Assembly (NCBI GenBank): GCA_020226215.1
Contig: CM035227.1
Span: 19,843,866 to 19,907,865 of the forward strand
DNA length: 64,000 nt
Reading direction: 5' to 3'
Source: Sindora glabra
Lineage: Eukaryota > Streptophyta > Magnoliopsida > Fabales > Fabaceae
The translations under genes were made by a program, and so were the position numbers. Below the pieces are notes generated by a model. That model did not search any database, had not been told where the DNA came from, and saw nothing but the letters and a program-made list of their open reading frames with translations. How positions within the stretch are numbered: position 1 is the first letter of the stretch; every line of letters starts with the position of its first letter. Below are positions 10,401-20,119 of the stretch, piece by piece.

Positions 10401-13400
10401 CAAAGCGTATATGGATGTCTGCGTCCAGGCCTTTGACTATGAAGTGTATAATAAAGGAATCCAAATAGCCAGTGACGGAAGAGTAAGCGAGAACAAGATG
10501 GAAACTGCTTTGCAGCACAAGGATAAGATAACAATGTTGTCATACATGATCAAACCCCCATGCAAGCTCTTTCTGAGTATTTAAATAAATTAATTAAGGC
10601 AGCTGAAAATATTACCTTCCGCCAAGGTCCGACGGTTGCTGCTGTAGATGGTGGGCCTTCTAGCTGTCAATGGACAAGCTTACAAAACAGTAAGTCATGT
10701 TCAGATTGTATGATAGAGAAGAAAAGTAATCACCTTCTGTGACCAAAAAAGATCAAGAATCTCCGCACTGCAGTCTACAATTTTTAGGAAAAACGGAGTT
10801 CCAAAAGTGTCTATAAATGACGGCAGAACTGAGCATTGAGGGATATTCATTTCTATGCTCCAAGAATTTAGTCAAATATAGGATTATAGATCTTGTGAGA
10901 AATAATTGTGTTAATTCATAACATTTTAAGTCCAAATAGAGAATTTACGATGCCATAATCTTCACCTACCCAACATTTCCAAAACATACATTTTTAGATA
11001 CTCACATCAGGGAACTTCTCAAAGTTTTGTGTGTCCAAGTCTCCCGTGACAGTAGGTTTATATGCAGCTTCCATTTCATAAACCATGTCCCACTGGATAT
11101 ATTTGAACCATGGATGTGCCTGGAAAAAAGGCAGATATGCTAGGTACTTAAAAGATTTTAAGATTAATTCTGTTTTATGCATACGAAGAGTCGTACTTGC
11201 TTGTAATCAGGAATATAGGACACCCATAACAATAACTGGAAGTTCCTTGTTAATGTGAGCTATAATTAAGAATGTGGATATAGCAAAAAGAATTTTTACC
11301 ATTATTTCTTCCACTCCTCTAGTCCCCAGTCTTGTTTCAACATCACATAGTAAGTGACCAATCAGGTCTTTGGCTTCAACTGAAATCTTCGGTTCTTCAG
11401 GGAATTTAAGGCATGTTCTCCAGTTGATTATCTTACAGAATACAGAAAGAATATGTTGATACGATGAAATGAATAATATTAACAAAAATAAGAAAACTAA
11501 TCACTATAAATACCTTACGGCATGTCATCCTTGGATCATCAGAACAAAAGGGAGGATACCCAATAAGCATCTCGTACATGATTGCACCAAGAGACCACCA
11601 ATCACATTCCACTCCATAACCCTTTTTGAGCAAAACTTCAGGTGCCATATAATCAAGAGTTCCAACAGTGGAATAAGCCTGAAAAGTGTAACGTCAGAAT
11701 CAACTAAAAGCCTTTTCCTTACAAAATCTTTGCTCACTGTATACAGAAACTGGTCTTGCACATTTTCATGCTGCCAGTGCTACAAAAAGGAGGAACTTCA
11801 ATGGGGGACAAGGTCAATACCAATGCGCGCCGATTACGTTTCCACTGTTGTAATTGCTCTTTTGGCATCATCCAAGGGGGAGCAGAATATCCTTCAGCTT
11901 CGCTAGCTGATTCTTGACTGGTCAAATCTTCATTTTCCAACAAAATTGCTGAATACTTATCATCAAGAGGTTTACATAAGCCGAAGTCTGAAAGCTTCAA
12001 ATGTCCAGTTTTATCCAATATCAGGTTATCTGGTTTTATATCCCTACAAGAATAAATATTAGATTTAGCGTAGTCTTTCAAGCTTTACTTGAGAACATTT
12101 TTTTACAGGAACTGTGACTAATTTAAATTTTCTTAAATATTTCTCCAGGAAAATATCCCCGTCTCTTACGCAAGTTCTCATAATCCTCTATAACTTCAAC
12201 ATGTTAATCTTGATTTACAAGTATTCACTAGAAAAGTTTTTCAATCAACTCATTTTGCTTATCCAGAATGTTTTCCTTCTTTGGCATCATTGACAGTTTA
12301 TGTTCACCCTGTCATTATGTTATTAATACTCAGATCCAAGTTTCATACAACCGAATTAAATTTTGCTTCGATACATTCCTACAACCTGACTAACTTGCAT
12401 ATATGGCATATGCTTTAAGCCACATCACTCTACCTTCAGAACGCTGACTCTAGGTGATTCCCACCAGAACTAATGGTAATCATTCTTTTTCAGACCAAAC
12501 CATCATCCAAATCCATAGTGTAAAGAGTATACGATATGCCGTCTAAGTTGTTCAATGTCTATAGCTGTTCTTAAACAAAAGAGCTATGCTAACACCAGTA
12601 GAACAAAAACTGAACAGTTTGATGACAGCCATACCTATGTACATAGTTGTGCTGATGAATGGAATGAATAGCTAGAATGCTTTCGGCAATGTAGAAGCGG
12701 GCAACATCTTCAGAAAGAATATCTTCTCTCATTAATAATGTCATGATGTCACCCCCAGGTAGATACTCCATGATGAGATACAAGAAGTCTGAGTCTTGGA
12801 ATGAGTAGTAGAGTTTTACAATGCATCGACTGTCAACCTCTGCCATCAAATTCCTCTCAGATCGAACGTGTTCCACCTAGATTAGAATGACACCGTGAGG
12901 TAAAAATAGCATCCATATTGATTGAAAACAACTTGTATTTCTGCTTGTAATTTGAAACCTAACATATATATTAGTTTAGTTTCTTTGGAACAAAAAAATT
13001 AGAAGGAGAAACTAAAGAATAGATAGCAGTACAGATGTAAGAGATCAAACCCTCTTCACACCAATACGAAATAAATTACAACACTGATAAGATTATTACG
13101 ATTTTTTTGATAACTGGTGCAAAGATTGCTGCATTGGAGTATTATTTATACTACCAAAGAAACACTCATGTCAAAGCTGCTACCTGTCCGCGGCTAAGCA
13201 TCTCTGATTTTTTCAATTTCTTCATGGCAAAAATCTCTCCTGTACTTTTAGCACGACATAACCTCACCTACATGACGAAGTGTTAATGATCCAGTGTCAA
13301 GATAGACTGTTCGTCTGAAAGAATCCGAAAACTTTGTAATATATTCTTCATAGTGTACCTCACCAAAAGCACCTTTACCAATTACGGTCAATTGCTCAAA

Positions 13401-13806
13401 GTCATCAATTCCGACTTTACGCCTCTGCAGCCTCATGTATTCAGTCTCCCTACGCTCCAAATTCCTGAGCATTTCCTCCTGTTCTTCAACTGATACTTGA
13501 GCTTCTTGTGCTCTCCTTTGGAGAGCTCTCCGTCTGAAACAGGGCCATCGAAAACTTCACATATACAACAGCGGAGGCGCAAGAATTACTATTAATCTCA
13601 GAACTGGAAAACGCATACCTTTCCTTACGATCCTGCAATCCTTGTAGATAATTCTTGTAATGATTCTCAATGAACTGCTTAGCAGCAGCGGCTTTCTGTC
13701 GAGTAATTGGTGAAGAAACTGATACATCAGGGCCAGTTTCAAATTCACTCCGATCATACTTCATGTTAAGAGCTCCAAGCCTCACCGTGCCATCGTAACC
13801 TTCCAT
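7488..13806 (-). CDS. NDR-type AGC serine/threonine kinase
   Basis: Twelve exons: 13619-13806, 13359-13533, 13184-13267, 12635-12876, 11821-12043, 11514-11678, 11300-11431, 11006-11119, 10616-10663, 9998-10076, 7896-7955, 7488-7546. All junctions are GT-AG and in phase; 1,569 nt encode 522 aa. The N-terminal T-R-Q-K-A-A-A-A-K-Q-F-I-E-N-H-Y region is the MOB-binding domain of NDR kinases. Visible kinase parts: G-K-G-A-F-G-E loop (115-121), ATP lysine K137, H-R-D (229-231), D-F-G (249-251), APE (316-318), and the long NDR-type insert between DFG and APE. The C-terminal hydrophobic motif F-I-G-Y-T-F (466-471) carries the T470 expected to be phosphorylated upstream. Known role of the family: MOB-activated Hippo/LATS-like kinases in growth, polarity and pollen development. 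The start is the ATG at 13806, since the frame upstream lacks another ATG. The T-L-D-Y-M-A-P-E segment departs from the common T-P-D-Y-I-A-P-E. Confidence 0.93.
7956..9997 (-). other. Large intron 10 of the NDR kinase gene
   Basis: The 2.04-kb intron between exons 10 and 11 is far longer than its neighbours. It holds a 17-base poly-C tract (8210-8226), irregular trinucleotide-rich DNA (about 8,740-8,960, GATGATAAT/AATAATAG-like), an AAT/ATA-rich stretch (about 9,262-9,490) and a polypyrimidine/polypurine stretch (about 9,560-9,850). No ORF or known element is supported inside it. Confidence 0.75.
8210..8226. repeat. Poly-C tract (17 C) followed by GGGG
   Basis: A homopolymer of 17 cytosines directly followed by four guanines inside intron 10 of the kinase gene. 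It stands out in DNA with very low GC. Its length may be a sequencing artefact. Confidence 0.9.
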
Positions 13807-13937
13807 TTGAAGCGGATACAACTAATCCGATCAGAGATCGATGAGTCCTTGTAGAACGTGGAGACTTCGGATTCACAGGCTGGAGCCGAGAGATCTGGGA
13901 GCGTTTGAAAAATAACAGAGAATGGGAAAACCGAGCG

Positions 13938-13943
13938 TTTATA
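13938..13943 (-). promoter_or_regulatory. Candidate TATA box of the NDR kinase gene
   Basis: On the minus strand TATAAA lies about 132 bases upstream of the ATG, which would place the start of transcription near 13,910 with a 5' UTR of about 100 bases. A second AT-rich TATATATA run at about 13,962-13,969 is the alternative. Position and sequence fit a plant core promoter; no transcript evidence is available. Confidence 0.4.
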
Positions 13944-14221
13944 CTGGCACGAACTACTTGGCATATATATCAAGCTGTAGCTAGGCTGTCTTATCTGTTG
14001 CTTTGCTTTTGTTGCAAAGTGAAAATAAGAAGAAAAAAAATAGAAATTGTCTTAATATATCTGTTTTTATTTTTTACGTAGCGCTTTTCTTTCTATTTAC
14101 ATGTTTTCTTTCTCTGTGTGTGAATTTATGATTGAGGAGGTAATTTCGAGTGGGGAATGGAGTGGGATGGACGCCATCGTTTTCCTCACATGAAGTGATG
14201 GACACATTGAATCTGACTCCC

Positions 14222-14239
14222 AGAGAGAGAGAGAGAGAG
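14222..14239. repeat. (GA)n tract upstream of the NDR kinase gene
   Basis: About nine AG dinucleotides, roughly 420 bases upstream of the kinase ATG. Plant promoters often contain GA repeats recognised by BPC factors; that role is inferred only. Confidence 0.7.
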
Positions 14240-14314
14240 CGCTATTGTCGGCGGAGAGCCATAGAAAGAGCTTTTGAGTCACGTTCCGGTGTTTGTGCGG
14301 GTCTCCCACGTATG

Positions 14315-14340
14315 CACGTGACTTTTGAGTGCATCACGTG
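14315..14340. promoter_or_regulatory. Two G-boxes upstream of the NDR kinase gene
   Basis: CACGTG occurs at 14315-14320 and again at 14335-14340, with start points 20 bases apart (about two helical turns), so both face the same side of the DNA. They lie about 510-535 bases upstream of the kinase ATG in the least AT-rich part of the upstream DNA. They are candidate sites for bHLH or bZIP factors; function is inferred. Confidence 0.45.
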
Positions 14341-14397
14341 TAATTGGAGAAGAAACAGAGAATATCGAGTGAAATAAGCTAGAAATTTAGGGTTTGT

Positions 14398-14662
14398 TAA
14401 AAACAATTTTTTATTTGTATATGTTTAAAAGTAAAAGCTTTTGGTATTTATAATTTTTAAAAAATTATATTTTTGAATTGTAATTTAAAAATAAAAATAA
14501 AAATAATTTTTAATATTTTTAATTTATTTTTTATTTTTAATGTTATTTTTGTAATTGAATAAAATATTTTCATATATTCCTCCAAACATCTTCTATTATT
14601 CATTTTTATTAAATTTAAAAATAATTTTTAAAAATAAAAAATAAAAATATAATTAAACAAAC
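14398..14662 (-). mobile_element. MITE-like AT-rich element, copy 3 (reverse orientation)
   Basis: Read on the minus strand, this stretch starts GGGTTTGTTTAATTATATTT and has a core resembling 'gaaaatattttattcaattacaaaaataacatt', the same family as the copies at 1,088 and 5,742. It carries no ORF. It separates the kinase promoter from the start of the duplicated GLR block. Confidence 0.5.
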
Positions 14663-15117
14663 CCTTAATTATTAATCTATCATCTACATTATTTTACTAT
14701 CATTAAAGTGAACTATTATGATATCGTTAAAATAGTCTATAAATTAAATAAAATTATAATTTTATTTTTAAACATCACTTCATATATGCAATTTTATTTT
14801 AATTATATTATTCAGGAATGGAATTACATGTACAGAAGAATATTGAATGTAAGAGTTAGTATTTAAATATAAAATTATAATTTTATATAAGTTGGAAATT
14901 ATTTTATCAGCTTTATATTTAATAATTCTATCCTTAAATTGTTAATTTTTTTACTCTAATAAGAAAAAAAATCAAAGAAAGCCAGCTATTGGAAAATAAA
15001 TTCGGCAAGACCTTTTCGTCATCTATTCACATCCCTTTCAATAGAAGAAAATGTAAAGGGGAAAGAATGTCATTAGAAGGATGTCATCTGTCAAATTTAA
15101 TTTAAGTGATTATAATT

Positions 15118-18100
15118 ATAAGTTTTATGTTATTTACTGAGAACTACTTGGGCTGATTTTAATTGTCCCACATAACACTACACCACTATGTTGAACTGAA
15201 GTTTCATTAAGGATTATGAGATAATCCTATTTTTCTTTACTTTTAAATATTTGGACAGCTGACAGACGGATTGCCTAGCCTCACATAGTATTTGGCCATT
15301 AAATTAGTGACATAGGTCACATGACTACTGGCATATAATCCCACAAAAGAAAAATTAAGAGTGTGCTTACATATATTTCTATTTTTATATTTTTATATTT
15401 TTTTAAAAATTATTTTTAAAAATTATTTTTTTATTCTTAAAAACTGTTTTCAAATTAAAAAAATAAAAAATAGAAAATGGTTGATGTTGTAAATAAGAAA
15501 TTATTTTATTTAATTATAAAATTGATATTCAAAACAAAAAATAGGTTTAAAAAAATAATTAAAATTTATTTTTAATTTTTTTATTTTTAAATTACACATT
15601 TAAAGAATAATTTTAAAAATAAATTAATAAATACATTCTTTTATTTTTAAAAATAAAAAGACAAAAAACTATTTTTAAAATAAAAAAAACAAACAAAGCT
15701 GATCCAATTTGATAATATAAAAGCTTAGCAAGTTTTTTTTTTCAAAAAAAAAGGAGTATAAAATTTAGGGTGCGGTGAGACGCAACTAATGTTACTGGTA
15801 ATAACATGTGATTCTCACTTTCTAATTTGATGGGCCTTGACAAATTTTATGGAACTAACTATGAAAATTTTGTGCTATTGCAACCTATGGGTAGAAGAAT
15901 TTCTCTTCTATACAAAGAGACCAAGTTAGTATTGTCTTGTGGAGAGAACAAGCAGAGGTTATAAAAACAAACTAATCAGGTTGGACCCAATTTGATTGGG
16001 ATCCTAGTCGAGTTAATTGTATCAGCTTCTTGGCATATTTAGGTTTAGGGTAGGTCTATCTAGACTGAGTAAATTATTATATAATTGATGCAAGTATTAT
16101 TTCAAAGTAAGAATTTAAGTGGTATTTAATTTATTTTAAAATTTTTATATTTTTCATTATATTTAAAATTTAATTTTTGATCTTTATATATGTATATATT
16201 TCATAATTTAATAATTTCTATTGTTACAAAAAAATGTAGAAGCAAATTATTATTTATTAAAGATAAAATGTGGAAGCAATTACGATGAGTATAAAATTTA
16301 AATAAAATCCCTTATGTTATGTTTGGATTAATAAAATAGAAAAAAATAAAATATAATGATCATTTCATAATTATGTCTTAGGAATAAAATGTAAAATTGA
16401 AATTATATTTATATAAAAAAATGGTATTATCATTTTTTCTTTCCAATAACTTTTTTTATAAGTGATTATAAAAAATTATAATTATTACTATTATAATTAA
16501 TGAACCATTTTCTATAATAAAAGCATAAAAATTTAATTTACCAAAATTTCTATATTAAGTAATTCTTATAAAGAATACAAAGTTAGTTTATTTTAAATTT
16601 TATTATTAAAAATATGTTATTTTATTATTTATTAATAAAAAGCAATATTGAAATATATGATAAATGTAAGGAATAAGGATATAAAAAGCCCATTCTATAA
16701 ATGATGAAATAACAATTCATCACTTTTGTTATGTAATGGAGATTTTATCATTTGATGGAATGATTATTTACTACACCTTTCACAATTTAAAATATTTTAT
16801 GTGAAATAATTAATTATAGCAAGTGGGTACATCGATTTTATTTCTTATGAGAATTGATTTACAAATAAATAAGTAATAATAATTTAGGGATAAATGTGAT
16901 TAAGAATTTTTATATGAATGTAACAGAAGAATTAAAAAAAATAACTTTCCAATTTGCCTTTGGGGCTTAGCCCTTATGTCCTCCAAACTTTAGCTATTAT
17001 TCATCCATCCTCTAATATATCATAGTTCTCTTAACTTTTTCTCACTCTTAACATTATTATATTTTTTCCTCAACCTTTCAACTTTTAATTGATCTTAACA
17101 AGGTAGCAAACTTTACTTCTTAATTCTTGAAGGGCTTTCCTACATCTTATTCTCTTTTGAAGTTTTGGTTAGCTGAAGAATTCATTTAAATGATGATTTT
17201 GGGTTCCCTAACCCCTGAATCTTTTATTTTGAATGTTTAAAAGCCAATTAACTTTCAATCTCCCTACCAATAATCTCCCTTACAATTAGTGAGTAAATAT
17301 TCTACTTAATATTATGTGATTTAACTAAAGATTAAGTTGGATTTTGTTCAATTTGATGTAAAATGTTTATGAAGTATTATTTGATGAAAATTTTTTGTTA
17401 GATCAAGTATATATAATGATGCTTTTATGGCCTATGGTGTATGTATGGTTTGATGTAGCATAAGAAATGAGTTTTGAAAAGAATTTGGTGCTAATGAGCA
17501 ATGGAATTTTCTACAAAAATACATATGTGAATTGATTGGTAAATCGATTATTAAATTCAAAATGCAAAAATTGTAGGCATTAATCGATTCATGAATCTAA
17601 TCACCTCTTACTAAACCAAACTTAAGGAACAAAATTAAATTAACATGGGTCAAAGAGTAGCTTATCCTACATTGAATCGACTCACATTCTTCATAATTGA
17701 AATTAAGCAATTTAAATCAATTTCCTAATCAATTTAGGACTTCTATAATTACATTAAATGATCTAAATTAATTCCACAATTGATTTAAGCTTTACAAAAA
17801 CTTACTAAAAGTTTTGAATTGATTCCTTACTTGATTAATGAAACATAAAACTTAATTTTTATATAAAGTACAAATATTTAAATTAAGTTGTTTATGATCT
17901 AGATATGTAATAAATATATTAGAAACGATGTGGTTGAATTATGCTCCCATTTCATATGCTTGGTTGATGATTTGATATAAATTTTGTTAGAATTTAATTA
18001 TAATTCTTATGGTTTGAATTTAGAAATGTGTTGAAGATGAGTCAGTGATGCTTGTGATTATATGTTAGATTTGAAAAACTGCTTGAGGAATAAGTTGACT

Positions 18101-18370
18101 TAAAGGGATAAAAATAAGCTTGTGAAGGATAAGATTGAATGAAAATTATAAGATTTATACGTTTTTAGCAACATGTCTAGAGTTAAATGTTAAGCTATGA
18201 AGTTTATGGTGTTTTCCTTGCACAAAATTATGTGCATTGCTAATGTTTTCGATTTGTTGATTGTGTAAAATGTAAGATAGGTTTAAGATAAGAATTTAGT
18301 TACTAAGATGTAAATTATTACAAATTATTTTACTTATTTAAGAATATTTGCTTACTAAGTCTTGAACTTA
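15118..18370. repeat. Segmental duplicate: left flank of the GLR array (copy 1)
   Basis: From 15,118 ('aagttttatgttatttactg') this DNA runs collinear with 43,561-47,420. Differences are substitutions, small indels, a longer AT tract and a 514-bp hAT-like insertion in the other copy. There is no coding gene. It contains MITE copy 4 (15,360-15,695), and around 17,540-17,860 several ATCGATT/AATTGATT-type motifs in both orientations. It appears to be old, non-coding flank that moved with the GLR genes. Confidence 0.8.
15360..15695 (+). mobile_element. MITE-like AT-rich element, copy 4
   Basis: Starts GTGTGCTTACATATATTTCT, has the family core near 15,490 ('gtaaataagaaattattttatttaattataaaattgatattcaaa') and ends with an A-rich edge 'aaataaaaaaaacaaacaaa'. 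Its counterpart in the duplicated block is at 43,803-44,125, so the insertion came before the duplication. Confidence 0.6.
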
Positions 18371-19821
18371 CTTTTTTGCATTTATTTTGCATGTTTGTCA
18401 GTTAATGCACTATCACCATAATAAGGATAGATTTTTTAGAGCTATCATTAGTTAGCACAGGCAAAAATTAAATATTTTGATTGTAATAAGATTTGAACTC
18501 TTGAATCATTCCTTAAAGGGCCTTGGTTTGTAAAGGCTTTATGTTAGGACAATTAATATGGATATTAGGTATTTCTTAGTAAGAAAGCTAGTTTGTCACA
18601 ATCGTCCAAAGCTCTGGTCAACGTGGAACCCTATCAATTGATTTCTACAAGTCTAAATTATTACCCTTATGTCACACACATATATATTGAATACTAAAAG
18701 AAATCATTCAAGAAGATAACAATTATAATATTAAAATTATATTTATCTAAAATGGATTTTGCAAAAGAGAAAAGTTGATCCTATTTATAGTTTCCTCTTA
18801 TTTAGGGATAAGGTAACCTAACTAATCTTGACTAAGAAATTTAGTGCCCAAAATCCTTTATACAAAACAAAATATTTATTACTATCCTTTTTGCTTTACT
18901 AGAAAGCTTCAATAGATCTATTTCTATAGTAAATGTGGTGGAAGAAGTGACTTAAGCTATTAATTTGTAAAATAAAACTTAGCCAGCAAGCAAAATAACT
19001 TTTAAAAAGAATATATATTCTTACTGTACTAACCTGCCTTCCTTAAGTCATGACATTAATTTCAAATAATATCAAATTTAACTATTAGTAATTATGAAAT
19101 TATTTTAAAATAAAATTTGAATAAAGCTTGCAAGTTCTCTTGATTTTAACTTACAAATTAACTTACAAGACATTGACCTTCCATAATGTTTCAAATTTAC
19201 AAATAGGAAATAATTAAATGACAATTCAAAAGCAATCATTTTGAAAAACAAATAAACCTCTTTATAATTCTTAATCATCTTTATTCCTTTAAGATTCCAA
19301 CTTGTTTTTCCAGAATTTATTTTATTCATTCACAAACATTTATTAAATTCAATGTTCAAGAATGATAGTAATATGTCTCATCTCAACTTTCTCAAGCATC
19401 ATCACATGACAAACTCAGTTAATGCCAAAAATGTAATTATGAATTGCAATTGTATTTGTTAACACTTTCATACCTTTAATTTTTTATTTGGATAAAAAAT
19501 TTAAATTATTAATTTAATGATAATAAAATAATAAAAAAATATTTTAGTAAAATTGTCACCTTTATTAATTTTTTATTTTATCAAATATATTTATTGTGAA
19601 GATGAGAAAAATGAATACATCTAAAAATTATAAATTAATATTTTTTCATTAAAGTTTTTTAAATTATTTTATTATTATTAAATTAATAGTATAATTTTTA
19701 AATAAAAATCGCTAATGTGTACTCTCATGTACGTGAGATTAGCAATCCTCGACAATGTTCATGCAATTAATTTTGGAATCGACTTAAGAATCTGTGTTAC
19801 GGTTTCGTTTGATCCATAAAG

Positions 19822-19968
19822 GGTGCTTGCTACGGTACCCCAGGGGATTTCAAACTCAGGGTGACGTGGCACAATGCAAATCATTAGATGAGATTACTAA
19901 GAATTTTGATAATCTCATCCAATGGTCTAAAATGCACCACATCACTTCGGGGTACCGTAGAATTGCCC
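19822..19968. mobile_element. 147-bp foldback MITE with 9-bp target duplication
   Basis: The insertion is flanked on both sides by TCCATAAAG (19,813-19,821 and 19,969-19,977). The corresponding sites downstream of copies B (about 28,340) and C (about 49,700) hold the sequence once, without the insertion. The termini carry CTACGGTACCCC and its complement GGGGTACCGTAG, and the interior folds on itself (GTGACGTGGCACAATGCA near the left against TGCACCACATCAC near the right; AGATGAGATTA against TAATCTCATCC). Target duplication length suggests a Mutator- or hAT-type non-autonomous element. Confidence 0.8.
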
Positions 19969-20039
19969 TCCATAAAGAAGCTAGGCAAGTACATTACAGT
20001 TCACACAAACACTTATTAAAGTGATTATCATTTTTATCA

Positions 20040-20064
20040 CCCCCCCCCCCCCCAAAAAAAAAAA
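20040..20064. repeat. Poly-C/poly-A tract downstream of GLR copy A
   Basis: Fourteen C followed by eleven A. The equivalent places beside copies B and C have only two to three C followed by interrupted A runs, so the C run grew in this copy alone or reflects a sequencing or assembly error. Confidence 0.85.
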
Positions 20065-20119
20065 GTGTTGACTATCCTTTTTACACTATTTCAGGAGCTG
20101 GCAATTTGCTAAATCTGAC

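Larger units (their letters stand above)
18370..20119. repeat. Downstream flank of GLR copy A, present three times in the window
   Basis: This AT-rich non-coding flank is collinear with 26,888-28,489 (downstream of copy B) and 48,240-49,848 (downstream of copy C). The B and C versions resemble each other more closely than either resembles this one. A-specific features are the 147-bp foldback element at 19,822-19,968 and the long poly-C at 20,040-20,053. No gene is supported. Confidence 0.8.

Noticed and set aside
10333..10742. Frames in introns 8-9 of the kinase gene
   Set aside because: They lie in introns or run antisense to exon 9; the spliced kinase model explains the region.
13782..13821. 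Upstream extension of the kinase N-terminus (Y-P-L-Q before M-E-G)
   Set aside because: The extended frame would start on TTG. The ATG at 13,806 is the first ATG and fits the family N-terminus.
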